DNA of 64,000 nt, taken from the NCBI RefSeq assembly GCF_007829335.1, contig NZ_VIWO01000007.1, positions 186,001-250,000 on the forward strand, written 5' to 3'. Under the pieces are notes generated by a model. That model saw only the letters and a program-made list of their open reading frames with translations. It did not search any database and was not told the origin of the DNA. This DNA comes from Chitinophaga polysaccharea (GTDB lineage: Bacteria > Bacteroidota > Bacteroidia > Chitinophagales > Chitinophagaceae). The position numbers were made by a program, and so were the translations under genes. The first letter of the stretch is position 1. Each line of letters opens with the position of its first letter. Shown here one piece after another: positions 1 to 8,717 of this stretch.

Positions 1-47
1 CCTGCATTTGCAGGCTTGCTACGGAGCAAAGCAACAATAAAATCCAT

Positions 48-827
48 TTACACATAAGCTCTCACATTTAACATTTTATCAATTCTCTCCAGCCGGTATC
101 CCCGTTGGCGGATATCGCGGATCAGTTGTGGCAATATAGCGGCGGTTATCTTACAGGTATCATGTAACAGGATAACGGCGCCGGGTTTGAGTTGCGTTAA
201 TATCCTGTGTAACAATGCTTCCCCATCTTTGGCTACGGTATCGAGCGAGCGGATATTCCAGCCCACCGGCAGGTAGTTGCCTGCTTTCACCGCCCTTGCC
301 AGGTTGGGGTTGGTAACGCCATAAGGCGGACGAAACAACCGTGGGTGCAGACCGGTAGCATCTACCGTCAGCGCGTCCATCTGCTGCATGTCTGTCAGCA
401 TATTAGACGACAGTTTCATATCAAACCAGAAATGATGGGAATAGGTGTGGTTACCTATTACATGTCCTTCCTGGCAAATGCGTTTCAGCAAGGGTTCATT
501 GCCCGTAATATTTTTTCCGATACAAAAAAATGCCGCAGGCACCTGCTCTTCCTTTAAGATATCCAGGATAACAGGGGTATATTCCGTTTGCGGGCCATCA
601 TCGAAAGACAGGGCCACTACCTTCTCCGTCGTATCTGCCTGGCATTGTACCTTCATAAAGAAGTTCGCTTCAATATTGATAGCACCGTGAATGGTAAAGG
701 GCAGGTAAATCAGTATGGGAAGGCCATAATACCAGAATGGTATATCATACCCCATGAGCTTGTCCAGGCATAATAATACCAGGAGGCTCGCTACAGCGAT
801 GATATTTACAATCCTGTTATTCAGCAT
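48..827 (-). CDS. Polysaccharide deacetylase (NodB-type) family protein
   Basis: A 259-residue protein of carbohydrate esterase family 4. Residues 1-50 form two hydrophobic segments, so the enzyme is probably membrane anchored. The NodB domain follows: SFDDGP (motif 1, metal-binding Asp), GNHTYSHH (motif 2, metal-binding His pair), a FRPPYG segment (motif 3) and LLHD near the C-terminus. Family members remove N- or O-acetyl groups from polysaccharides. It is the last gene seen of the pigment operon; its start overlaps the stop of the upstream ketosynthase-like gene by 7 bp, which points to translational coupling. A peptidoglycan or chitin substrate is possible, but the operon context suggests a role in pigment display or modification; that is inference. 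Confidence 0.88.
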   Translation of the reverse strand: MLNNRIVNIIAVASLLVLLCLDKLMGYDIPFWYYGLPILIYLPFTIHGAINIEANFFMKVQCQADTTEKVVALSFDDGPQTEYTPVILDILKEEQVPAAFFCIGKNITGNEPLLKRICQEGHVIGNHTYSHHFWFDMKLSSNMLTDMQQMDALTVDATGLHPRLFRPPYGVTNPNLARAVKAGNYLPVGWNIRSLDTVAKDGEALLHRILTQLKPGAVILLHDTCKITAAILPQLIRDIRQRGYRLERIDKMLNVRAYV

Positions 828-1885
828 GCGGTGAGGAGTACAAAGGAATGGTGTGTTCCCTGGTGATGGTTATACAATAGAATCCTGTTGATTTTTTGTG
901 GCGCATGACCGTAGAATACGGCAGCTTCCGGAACGGCTTGTTCCGCGATAATAGCGTTGGCCATCCATAGTCCAAAGGCCGCTGCGGTAGGATATTCGCC
1001 ACAAAGATGTTTGAAGCTGGCTTCTGCATGATCGGGAAACAAGGCGGCGGCTACTTCTTCATACATTTCATCCTGGTCAATATCTCCATTTCTGCCGGTT
1101 ACCAGCAGGTCTATATCGGCGGGTGTGCAGTGATGATCTTCCAGGAATTTCATGATATGGCCAATCACTTCTCCCTCCCATAGCGGTTTATACAGGGTGC
1201 TTACCCCTGTTAACTCAGCTGCGGTGCCTGGGTCTTTTGTAATGCCCAACGCAAAAAATGCGGCGCCTTCACCGGCAATGGTGCCGGTATCTGGGCTGTT
1301 GAGCAACTCCATTGTTTTTACTGGCGCTTTCTTGTAAATGCCGAAACGGGACAATACCTGGTGGCTGTAGTTGGTAATTTCATCCATGCCACCGGCCAGT
1401 ATATGTTTTGCTGTGCCTTCTTTTAAGATCATGATGGCATCGAGCAGGGCATTTTCGAAAGAAAATCCGCGGTGTACAAAAGTATTGTTATACCCATTAC
1501 ATCCCAGCAGCAGGGCAATCTGCCCGGCTACGGTGTTGTGGGTGCTTTGTATAAAGGCTGTTGGTGTCAGCATTTCTTCCTGCTGGTTCACCATTTTGGT
1601 TAAAAACACGCCGGTATCGTCGAGGCATCCGTAGGCGGTGCCGGTGATGATGGCATCCGGCAATGTGATGCCGGCAGCCTCCAGGCTCAGGTTGGCTGCC
1701 GCCACGCCCATTTTCACCACGCGGCTCATACGACGGATCTGCTTTACGTCAATCCACTGCTTATAATCCGGATCTACGGTGGCCAGCCTCACTTGTTCAT
1801 ATTCCCGGGGAGCAGCCAGCAAAGGCCCTCCCTGCGCAGTGTCCTGCGGAGATATACAACCGGTGCCATTGATGTAGATATTCAT
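821..1885 (-). CDS. Ketosynthase-fold protein lacking all catalytic residues
   Basis: A 354-residue protein with the overall plan of a beta-ketoacyl-ACP synthase, but the nucleophilic Cys and both active-site His are absent. Where ketosynthases read TACSSG this protein has VHRGFSFENAL; the HGTGT position reads TGRNGDIDQDE; the GHTLGA position reads CGEYPTAAA. This is the pattern of chain-length-factor subunits of type II polyketide systems and of the inactive partner in aryl polyene clusters. It lies 24 bp downstream of an intact ketosynthase gene, so the two probably form a heterodimer that sets polyene length. Assignment as a chain-length-factor-like partner is inference; membership of the thiolase fold is well supported by gene order and the residual alignment. 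Confidence 0.75.
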   Translation of the reverse strand: MNIYINGTGCISPQDTAQGGPLLAAPREYEQVRLATVDPDYKQWIDVKQIRRMSRVVKMGVAAANLSLEAAGITLPDAIITGTAYGCLDDTGVFLTKMVNQQEEMLTPTAFIQSTHNTVAGQIALLLGCNGYNNTFVHRGFSFENALLDAIMILKEGTAKHILAGGMDEITNYSHQVLSRFGIYKKAPVKTMELLNSPDTGTIAGEGAAFFALGITKDPGTAAELTGVSTLYKPLWEGEVIGHIMKFLEDHHCTPADIDLLVTGRNGDIDQDEMYEEVAAALFPDHAEASFKHLCGEYPTAAAFGLWMANAIIAEQAVPEAAVFYGHAPQKINRILLYNHHQGTHHSFVLLTAC

Positions 1886-1909
1886 GTAGTCGTTAACTTT
1901 TTAGCAGCG

Positions 1910-3103
1910 TTACACTTTAGAAAATACCAGGCTGGAACAATTTCCACCAAACCCAAACGAGTTAGACATGACGTGTTGCAGGTCATGGCCGGTAGAAAAA
2001 GTAGTAGCCGGTGCAAATGGTAATTCTTTCATTTGGTGCTCAAAACGGGCATTGGGATAGATGATCCCCTCTTTTACCGCTAAAGCCGAAAACACCGCCT
2101 CTATTCCCCCGCTGGCTCCCAATGTATGCCCGGTGAATGACTTGGTAGAGCTCATGGCCGGGAAATGCGGGGCAAAGAGTTTGTTGATCGCTATTCCTTC
2201 CGATACATCATTGTTTTGTGTACCGGTACCATGTAAGTTGATATAGCCTATCCGTTGCGGTTGTACGCCGCTCATATCCAGCGCTCCCTTCATGGCCAGG
2301 TAGTTACCGGTGCCATCCGGGGAGGAAGCCGTTTGATGATAAGCATCGTTGGCATTGGCAAAGCCGCTGAGGCGGCACCATGGCTGCAATTGAGCGGCCA
2401 GGCTGTCGGATACCAGCACCACATACCCCGCGCCTTCGCCCAGGTTAAGTCCCGTACGGGTGTCGTCGAAGGGGCGGCAAGGCTGCTGATCGAGGATCAT
2501 CAGGGTATTGAAACCATTCAGGGTAAAGCGGGTGAGCGAGTCGGTACCGCCGGCAATCACTACATCCACGATATTATTGCGGATCAGGCGGGCGCCATAC
2601 ATCAGCGCATTAGCGCCGGAAGAACAGGCTGTACTGATGGTAGACACATGATGCCGGATACCCAGCATATCGGCTACCAACTCAGTAATGCTACCGCATT
2701 CGTGGTGAGCTACCTGGTGCAAACGGCCACCGCGGGGATTGGCGAGGAAATCCGGGAAGAAATCTTCTGTTTTATCCATTCCTCCCACTGTATTACCAGA
2801 CACAAAGCCTACCCGGTAATGGGAAATATCTGCCAACCCGGTGGACTGCCACGCCTCGCGGGCAGCAATCATGCTGAGCAGGGCTGTACGGCTGATATTT
2901 TCCGGCATGCGGGCCATATTGGCCAGGGTAGCATTATCGGCTTTTACTTCCACTACCGGAAAGGTATTGCGATGCACGGAAGGCAGGTACTGCATAGCAG
3001 CCATTCCTGGTTGCATATCGCGGAACGACTGTATACAGGCAGGTACATCCAGCCCTATACCGCTGATCACACCACCACCTGCTATCCACACCTTTTCACT
3101 CAT
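1910..3103 (-). CDS. Beta-ketoacyl-ACP synthase (FabF-like) of the aryl polyene cluster
   Basis: A 397-residue condensing enzyme with a complete Cys-His-His triad: Cys160 in STACSSGANA, the first His in NLHGTGTQNND and the second in TKSFTGHTLGASGG. It should extend an ACP-bound acyl chain with malonyl-ACP in the cytoplasm. Its start codon overlaps the stop of the ACP gene in an ATGA arrangement, and a catalytically dead homologue follows 24 bp later. ACP, active ketosynthase and inactive ketosynthase in a row resemble a minimal type II polyketide synthase. It differs clearly from the ketosynthases at 6377 and 10443, so the three are unlikely to be redundant. Confidence 0.92.
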   Translation of the reverse strand: MSEKVWIAGGGVISGIGLDVPACIQSFRDMQPGMAAMQYLPSVHRNTFPVVEVKADNATLANMARMPENISRTALLSMIAAREAWQSTGLADISHYRVGFVSGNTVGGMDKTEDFFPDFLANPRGGRLHQVAHHECGSITELVADMLGIRHHVSTISTACSSGANALMYGARLIRNNIVDVVIAGGTDSLTRFTLNGFNTLMILDQQPCRPFDDTRTGLNLGEGAGYVVLVSDSLAAQLQPWCRLSGFANANDAYHQTASSPDGTGNYLAMKGALDMSGVQPQRIGYINLHGTGTQNNDVSEGIAINKLFAPHFPAMSSTKSFTGHTLGASGGIEAVFSALAVKEGIIYPNARFEHQMKELPFAPATTFSTGHDLQHVMSNSFGFGGNCSSLVFSKV

Positions 3104-3354
3104 GCCTTGATGGTTTGATTGGCAGTAATGTATTCAGCCATGGTACGTACGGACTGAAAAATCTTTGGTCCCTCTTCAGGGTTGGCAATGCGGATGTTAT
3201 AATGCTGTTGCAGCAATACAATCAGTTCCAGCGCATCGATAGAATCAAGCCCCAACCCTTCTTTGGAAAACAGCGGCTGATCATCGCCGATACTTTCCGG
3301 TGCTACCTCATGTAAATTCAATTGTTCTATGATCTGCGCTTTCAGATCCGCCAT
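3100..3354 (-). CDS. Acyl carrier protein 1
   Basis: A small acidic carrier protein of 84 residues with the phosphopantetheine attachment motif GLDSIDALEL (Ser38 with the chosen start). ATG at 3354 is preferred because a GGAAAAG purine run sits just upstream; an in-frame GTG at 3366 would add four residues. The gene is coupled to the ketosynthase at 1910 through an ATGA overlap, so this ACP probably carries the growing polyene for that enzyme. A second, distinct ACP lies at 10094; the two have different helix II surfaces (SIDALELIVLL versus SLDYIDMVVVI). Confidence 0.92.
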   Translation of the reverse strand: MADLKAQIIEQLNLHEVAPESIGDDQPLFSKEGLGLDSIDALELIVLLQQHYNIRIANPEEGPKIFQSVRTMAEYITANQTIKA

Positions 3355-3393
3355 CAACTTTTCCACTGTAATTTGATTAAAGTTATTAACTGT

Positions 3394-4014
3394 TTATTGT
3401 TGATACAGCGATGATAACGCCGCCGCTGTTAAGGCGATGGCGTTATCCCGCTGTTTATTTTCTACCAGGAATAATGCTGCTTCATATTGTTGGTCCATTA
3501 CTTCCACCCAACCGGCAATACAGGCCTGCAGCGGTGTTTCGGCCAGCAGTTGCGCCGGGTAAGTACTCAGTAGCATGGTGTCAAAGGCATCAGTTACAAA
3601 AAAAGTATTCTCTCCTTTAAAACCATGCCGGATCGATATCTCCCCCATTACAATATTGGGCAAAGTATATACGAACAACGCAGGACTGGCAAAATCCTTC
3701 ACGGTGGCATAGTAACGCAGATCGGTATCCAGGCTGCTGCTCCGGTTGGATAATACCATACCGGCCTGCTCTGGCGGGAGACTGTGAATTTCTGTATTTT
3801 CCAGCAATACTTCTGCCGCCAGCCAACCTAATTTGCTGAGGGCATCCATTTTGTGAAACTTCGGATACTGACCGGAAAAACGATCATATCCCGCCCGCAG
3901 AAAATCTGTGAGCTCCAGCCCCGGATCTGCTTCCCATAATAAGGCGCCGTTTAAGAACACCTGGTTACGCCGAATGATACAACTACCTGTAATATATGCC
4001 AACTCGCTATTCAA
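3394..4014 (-). CDS. Half-length ketosynthase-like protein
   Basis: A 206-residue protein resembling only the N-terminal half of a beta-ketoacyl synthase. Recognisable pieces are the GMVLSNRSSSLDTD strand, a FVYTLPNIVMGEISIRHGFKGENTFFV stretch (residues about 125-150, given here only to locate it by its LPN and GEISIRHG blocks), and a segment corresponding to the accessory-protein display loop. No nucleophilic Cys is present at the expected place and no C-terminal half follows. The first codon appears to be TTG at 4014; no ATG is available before residue 56. It overlaps the halogenase-like gene by 8 bp. Comparable short ketosynthase-like proteins occur in aryl polyene clusters; function unknown. 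Confidence 0.65.
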   Translation of the reverse strand: MNSELAYITGSCIIRRNQVFLNGALLWEADPGLELTDFLRAGYDRFSGQYPKFHKMDALSKLGWLAAEVLLENTEIHSLPPEQAGMVLSNRSSSLDTDLRYYATVKDFASPALFVYTLPNIVMGEISIRHGFKGENTFFVTDAFDTMLLSTYPAQLLAETPLQACIAGWVEVMDQQYEAALFLVENKQRDNAIALTAAALSSLYQQ

Positions 4015-5263
4015 TCTCAGAACTGCTTTTTAATTTTTCCGTTAATTCGATGGTCCTGGCCAGCCGTTTCAGCGCGGTGTCATGGTTTTTCACAAACGGA
4101 TTGCTCATGTCCCAAACATAACCTGCTAATACTGAACATATTTGCCCTTTGATCACCGGATCAGCGTCTTTTTTAAAGAAAATAGTGTCCAGCGTTCCTT
4201 CATACCAGGCCATTACATAGGAGCGGAATGTATTTACGCCCTGCATGGTTGGTTCCATGTATTCCTTTTCCCAGTCTACCGCTTCTCCTTTCAGTTTCCG
4301 GATCACCAGTTTTGCAGCGGTTTGTGCAGAAACACAGGCCAAAGTTACACCAGAAGAGAAAATCGGATCCAGAAATTCTGTCACATTACCTGTCAGCACA
4401 AATCCATCTCCATAAAACTTATCAGTAGTGGCCGACCAGGACTGTAATATCCTTGGTTCAAATACCAGCTCTACACCGCGGAAACGCTCTCTGGTATAGG
4501 GTTCCGCTTCCAGTAACGCCCTGTATTTTTCTTCATCCGTACCTGGATATTGTTCAAAAAATTCCGGATCTCCCACAAATCCCAGGGAAGTGATCCCGGT
4601 AGCGAAAGGAATGATCCAGATCCAAACGCCTTTTTTATGCACCACTGCCGTAATACGATTGGGTTCATCGGCCATGGAACGGCGTACATCCACCGTATGG
4701 GCAAATAACGCTTTACGGGGCTGGAGATTGGAATTTTTTTCCAGGTTAAACAGTTTAGGTATCACACGACCATAGCCGCTGCCATCCACGATAAAGCGGG
4801 CTGCTATCTCAGACTGCTGGCCATCTTTATCTTCTATCGTTGTTATAGAATCGGAACCGTTAAAGCGAATACCGGTAACGGTCGTTTCGTAGGCTACGGG
4901 TACTCCCATGTTTTCTACTGTATCGGCCAATGTCTTATCAAAATCGGCACGGGTTACCTGCCAGGTCCAGGTCCATCCTGGCGTATATTGTTCCTGGAAA
5001 GTAAAATCACACAGTGCATCCCCTTTTACGAATTTAGCGCCGGACTTTTGCTGGAAACCTTTTGCCTTAATGGCCTCAATAAATCCTGCTTCCTCCAATG
5101 CTTCCATGCTGCGTGGCAACAGGCTTTCGCCGATTACAAAACGGGGAAACTTTTGCTTCTCTACCACTTTTACCTTATATCCCGCCTGATGAATAATAGA
5201 AGCAGCTACTGTTCCTGCCGGGCCTGCTCCTATTACCAATACATCAACTTGTTCAGTCTTCAT
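4007..5263 (-). CDS. FAD-dependent halogenase-like oxidoreductase
   Basis: A 418-residue flavoprotein. Seen: a dinucleotide-binding GAGPAG at residues 12-17, a GES motif near residue 45, a K-x-G-A segment with Lys73, and WIWIIP at 214-219. The WxWxIP signature and a lysine in this place are hallmarks of flavin-dependent halogenases, in which the lysine carries or guides hypochlorous acid. Many flexirubins are chlorinated on the aryl ring, so the likely substrate is an ACP-bound or free 4-hydroxyphenyl polyene. The family also contains hydroxylases and geranylgeranyl-reductase-like enzymes, so halogenation is a strong hypothesis and not proved. A flavin reductase is not seen nearby. Confidence 0.78.
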   Translation of the reverse strand: MKTEQVDVLVIGAGPAGTVAASIIHQAGYKVKVVEKQKFPRFVIGESLLPRSMEALEEAGFIEAIKAKGFQQKSGAKFVKGDALCDFTFQEQYTPGWTWTWQVTRADFDKTLADTVENMGVPVAYETTVTGIRFNGSDSITTIEDKDGQQSEIAARFIVDGSGYGRVIPKLFNLEKNSNLQPRKALFAHTVDVRRSMADEPNRITAVVHKKGVWIWIIPFATGITSLGFVGDPEFFEQYPGTDEEKYRALLEAEPYTRERFRGVELVFEPRILQSWSATTDKFYGDGFVLTGNVTEFLDPIFSSGVTLACVSAQTAAKLVIRKLKGEAVDWEKEYMEPTMQGVNTFRSYVMAWYEGTLDTIFFKKDADPVIKGQICSVLAGYVWDMSNPFVKNHDTALKRLARTIELTEKLKSSSEIE

Positions 5264-5297
5264 AAGAGATCGATTTTGGGAGTTATAGATGATATAA

Positions 5298-6362
5298 TTA
5301 TTCTGCTTTTTTACATTTCAGCAATGTATAATTGATACCCATTTGGTCGTTTTCTTCCACAATGCGCAATCCTGCGTCTGCAATACATTGGAAAAAGTCG
5401 TCTGTATGATACATCTGGCTATTGCCGTTGGCCATCGCGGTGAAATACAATGATGTCTGTTGCAGGCAAAATGCGGCAGATTTAAACTGCTGGCGGTTCC
5501 AGAAAGGTTCCAGTATATAAATGGTTCCATCTGCGTTGAGCGCTTCGCGGCAACGTTTCAGGATAGATACGATTTCAGCTTCAGAAAAACAATCGAGGAA
5601 CTGGCTCATCCAGATGGCATCAAAGCCTTTAGGGAAGGGCACTTCCTCGTGCAGGATATTGGCGATGTGAAAATGAACGCGGTTTTCTACACCGGCATCT
5701 TTCATTTTCTGTTGTGCCAGTCCTGCCTGTCCCGGTAAATCAAAAATGGTGACTTCCACTTCGGGATCTTTGGCGGTACAGGCCAGCGCCCATTTGCCGG
5801 TGTTACCACCAATGTCGAGCAAACGTTTGGGCTTGTTTTCAAACACAATATCCAGGGCGGCGGGAGTGGCCAGGTCGGAGTAGTAGTGGTCGAAGTCGAA
5901 CCAGCTCTTACCTACTTCCGGCGGCAGCAGCGACAAGCCCGGATAGATGGTGTCCCATGGGCCCAGTTCACGTAAACCTGCTGGTTTACCTTCTCTCAAA
6001 CTTTCCTGCAGGTGATTCATGCCCTTGTAGCAGATATCCTGCGAAAAGTCCATATTGATCTGGGTAAGGCGATCGTGTAAAATAAAGTAACCTGTTTTGG
6101 TAAGGGTATAACGCTTGTCATTTACGATGAGGAGTTCCATGCCCAAACCTGCTTCCAGCAGCACTCTTACGGCATAGCGCGACATCTTGGTTTGTTCCAT
6201 GATTTCTTCGATGGTAATACCGGCAGAGCGGCTGTTACTTACCGCCGTTAAGATGCCCATATCACGCAGGGCCCTGGTAGCCTGAAAGGCAATCGGAGCA
6301 AATGCCAGCCGTAATGCCGCTTCTTTCGCTTCCAGTGCTGTTTTTGTTTCTTTATTAAACAC
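5298..6362 (-). CDS. SAM-dependent methyltransferase, O-methyltransferase-like
   Basis: A 354-residue class I methyltransferase. Residues about 20-110 form an N-terminal winged-helix dimerisation region (a TKMSRYAVRVLLEAGLG helix-turn-helix-like block), as in plant and bacterial O-methyltransferases. The SAM-binding motif I is LLDIGGNTGKWA near residue 185, followed by FDLPGQ (motif II acidic end of strand 2) and a YILEP strand. The likely job is methylation of the aryl head of the flexirubin; ring C-methylation is an alternative because flexirubins often carry a ring methyl group. The start appears to be GTG at 6362; no ATG lies close. It follows the ketosynthase gene by 14 bp. Confidence 0.85.
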   Translation of the reverse strand: MFNKETKTALEAKEAALRLAFAPIAFQATRALRDMGILTAVSNSRSAGITIEEIMEQTKMSRYAVRVLLEAGLGMELLIVNDKRYTLTKTGYFILHDRLTQINMDFSQDICYKGMNHLQESLREGKPAGLRELGPWDTIYPGLSLLPPEVGKSWFDFDHYYSDLATPAALDIVFENKPKRLLDIGGNTGKWALACTAKDPEVEVTIFDLPGQAGLAQQKMKDAGVENRVHFHIANILHEEVPFPKGFDAIWMSQFLDCFSEAEIVSILKRCREALNADGTIYILEPFWNRQQFKSAAFCLQQTSLYFTAMANGNSQMYHTDDFFQCIADAGLRIVEENDQMGINYTLLKCKKAE

Positions 6363-6376
6363 GACAATAACTTTAT

Positions 6377-7522
6377 TTAGCTGTTAAGATTAAAGACCAT
6401 GGCGGCATTGCAGCCACCAAATCCTGATACTGTTTTCAGGAAATGAGCGGATGATTGCTGCTGCAAGGTGTTATAAATGTTTACCGGCATACTGACGCCG
6501 GGAGTGTCAAATCCTTTGGTGGGTATTATCACCCCATTTTTCATGGCCTGCATGCTGATAATGGCTTCTATCAACCCGGCAGCGCCGAGGGTATGGCCAT
6601 AGTATCCTTTCAGGCTGTTGACCGGCACGGATGCCAGGCCAGCATGGTGCAGGGCTTTGGCTTCCATTTCGTCGTTGTACAGGGTAGCGGTACCATGTGC
6701 CGATACGAAGCCGATATCCGCTGGCTGCAGTCCACTATTGTGCAACGCCAGTTTCATCACGGCTGCCAGCTCTTCGCCGGTGCGGGAAGGGCCGGAAATA
6801 TGGTTGGCATCGTTGCTGATAGCGCCGGCCCCCAAAGAAAACGACGCGTGGCCGCGATCCTTGCTGAGCAACACTGTGGCGGCGCCTTCTCCCAAAGTTA
6901 CCCCGGTACGATGGGCATCAAAGGGTTTGCAGGGAACAGCACTCACCGCCTGGAACGACTGAAAGCCGGATAATACAAAGCGGGTGAGCACATCGGCGCC
7001 GGCTACCACTACATGATCATAGCGGCCGGCATCGATCAGCCGTTTACCTGTTAAAATGGCTACCAGGCCAGATATACAGGCACTGCTGATCACTACCGGC
7101 TGGTTAGCGGCTTTAAAATGCGTCGCTATTTTTGTGGCGGTGGTATACAATTGCATATCAGCCAGTGGAGGCGTATCACCTTCCGGTGTTTGCTCCAACA
7201 GCTCAATATTTCCCTTGGTGGTAGAAATAATGAGACCACAACGTTGATCCTCCAGGGAAATACCGGTTTGTTGCAGCACATCTGATATAGAGGCGACCAG
7301 CAATTTTTCAAACCTGGTATATCCAGTTACGGGATAAGCGGCGGTATAGCGTTCCAGCTGCCCGGGGGCCATCATAGCCCCATAAAACGGCGCAGCGGCA
7401 TAAGCTGCATTTTCCTGCCGTCCTATGCCACTGTTGCCTTTTAATACCTGGTCAAAGTTTTCCCGGGTAGTACTGCCTAAAGGCCCCACAATATTATCCG
7501 CTACTACATACACCTGTTGCAT
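6377..7522 (-). CDS. Beta-ketoacyl-ACP synthase of the aryl polyene cluster
   Basis: A 381-residue ketosynthase with the intact triad: Cys149 in SSACISGLVA, His in SAHGTATLYND and His in GYYGHTLGAAG. The start at 7522 is chosen over an upstream ATG at 7561 because the longer form would overlap the thioesterase gene by 28 bp, and an AAGGG purine run precedes the inner ATG. The N-terminal region is short for FabF and diverges from the other two ketosynthases, which fits a specialised role such as chain initiation on the aryl starter. That role is inference. Confidence 0.9.
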   Translation of the reverse strand: MQQVYVVADNIVGPLGSTTRENFDQVLKGNSGIGRQENAAYAAAPFYGAMMAPGQLERYTAAYPVTGYTRFEKLLVASISDVLQQTGISLEDQRCGLIISTTKGNIELLEQTPEGDTPPLADMQLYTTATKIATHFKAANQPVVISSACISGLVAILTGKRLIDAGRYDHVVVAGADVLTRFVLSGFQSFQAVSAVPCKPFDAHRTGVTLGEGAATVLLSKDRGHASFSLGAGAISNDANHISGPSRTGEELAAVMKLALHNSGLQPADIGFVSAHGTATLYNDEMEAKALHHAGLASVPVNSLKGYYGHTLGAAGLIEAIISMQAMKNGVIIPTKGFDTPGVSMPVNIYNTLQQQSSAHFLKTVSGFGGCNAAMVFNLNS

Positions 7523-7533
7523 AATACCCTTGG

Positions 7534-7953
7534 TTATACCAGCCCATGCGCTTTTTTCCATTCCAGGAAAAAAGCAGGGGCAATCAATTGCAGCGAAGAA
7601 GTTTCCTTGTCCAGGAATACCTGAACGGAAGATCCTTTCGCCACTACTTCCCCTGTTGCCGGGTTGGTAAGCATGTAATCAAATTTAATTTTTGCGGCCA
7701 TGTCGTCCACAAACCTGGTTTCCACCACCACCCTGTCGCCGTAGCGCAGGGAACGTTTGTAATCGCATTGTATGTTTACTACAGGAACCGTGTAGCCTTT
7801 CTCAAAAATATCGAGGTAACGTAACCCGTATTTTTCTCCGAACGCTTCCCGGCCGTCTTCAAAATACCGCACATAATGCCCGTGCCATACTATTCCCAGC
7901 GGATCTGCTTCATTAAATCGTATCAGTATGTTGGTGCATTCGGTCAGTATCAT
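7534..7953 (-). CDS. Acyl-CoA/acyl-ACP thioesterase, hotdog (4HBT) family
   Basis: A 139-residue single hotdog-fold protein. The 4-hydroxybenzoyl-CoA thioesterase signature is clear near the N-terminus: ADPLGIVWHGHYVRYFEDG, with the catalytic-type Asp followed by the HxxYxxxFE-like block. It would release an acyl product, or edit stalled chains, from the ACPs of the cluster. It ends 11 bp before the ketosynthase at 7522 and begins 3 bp after the gene for the exported protein, so it is inside the operon. Confidence 0.88.
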   Translation of the reverse strand: MILTECTNILIRFNEADPLGIVWHGHYVRYFEDGREAFGEKYGLRYLDIFEKGYTVPVVNIQCDYKRSLRYGDRVVVETRFVDDMAAKIKFDYMLTNPATGEVVAKGSSVQVFLDKETSSLQLIAPAFFLEWKKAHGLV

Positions 7954-7956
7954 AAT

Positions 7957-8706
7957 TTATCCTTTCTTTTTTGGTTTCTTGGTTTCTTTAGTAGCTACGC
8001 CTGTTTTAGCTTCTTTTTTAGGAGCCGGTGCTACTGGTTTTTCTTCTTCCGGATCAACTGCGTTAGCGTATTTATCTTTCAGTTTACTGTAATCGCTGTC
8101 CACGCTATCCATCACATCTTTAATGGGTGCGAGCCAGTAGTTACGCCATCCAAACGCCATTTTCCTGGTATCGCCTACATAACGTTCTGTCATCAGTACA
8201 TTTTTGCGATCCATATCGATCACGGTTACATACATGGAAGCCTGTTTTTTGGTTTTGCTCATGCTTTCCATCACGAACAATACACCGATGCCATGTCTGC
8301 CGGTGAAATCGTAAGATTTTACCACTTTGGTAATGTCTTCAGGTTTCAGGCGTTCAAAGTCGGCAGATTCGTCAGACTTAAAAGCGTCTTTATTCAGGCC
8401 ATCATTATGTTTATTCACGAGTGTAATACTGGTATTGTATTTCTCGCGGTGGAACATATCCGGGATTTGATATTTCTTTGTTTCATTCACAATAACCTGG
8501 TTGATGGCAGGTAAGTCGGTTTCCACAATCTGGTCTACCTTAGCGCCGGCATCGCCGATGAGGCGGGCCTGGGTAAAGTCTACGCCCAGCCAGAGGAAGG
8601 AAGAATCCTTGTTTTCCAGGAAATTCTTCAGTTTTTGCGCGTTCGCATGATAGGTGAGCATGCCCACAAACGCTACAGAGAGTGCGATAAATTTTCTGCA
8701 GTTCAT
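7957..8706 (-). CDS. Exported protein of unknown function in the pigment operon
   Basis: A 249-residue protein with a clear signal peptide ending at NANA (about residue 23). The mature part has no motif I recognise; it is mixed alpha/beta in appearance with a well conserved-looking FLWLGVDF strand and a GWRNYW block. The last 40 residues are Lys/Glu/Pro rich and low complexity. It lies between the dehydratase-like and thioesterase genes with 3-11 bp gaps. Aryl polyene clusters usually encode an exported LolA-like carrier, so a periplasmic role in moving the pigment to the outer membrane is conceivable, but no LolA similarity is visible. Confidence 0.7.
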   Translation of the reverse strand: MNCRKFIALSVAFVGMLTYHANAQKLKNFLENKDSSFLWLGVDFTQARLIGDAGAKVDQIVETDLPAINQVIVNETKKYQIPDMFHREKYNTSITLVNKHNDGLNKDAFKSDESADFERLKPEDITKVVKSYDFTGRHGIGVLFVMESMSKTKKQASMYVTVIDMDRKNVLMTERYVGDTRKMAFGWRNYWLAPIKDVMDSVDSDYSKLKDKYANAVDPEEEKPVAPAPKKEAKTGVATKETKKPKKKG

Positions 8707-8717
8707 AGTATTAAATA

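Noticed and set aside
2255..3118. 287-residue open frame on the plus strand
   Set aside because: Antisense to an intact ketosynthase gene; no domain recognised.
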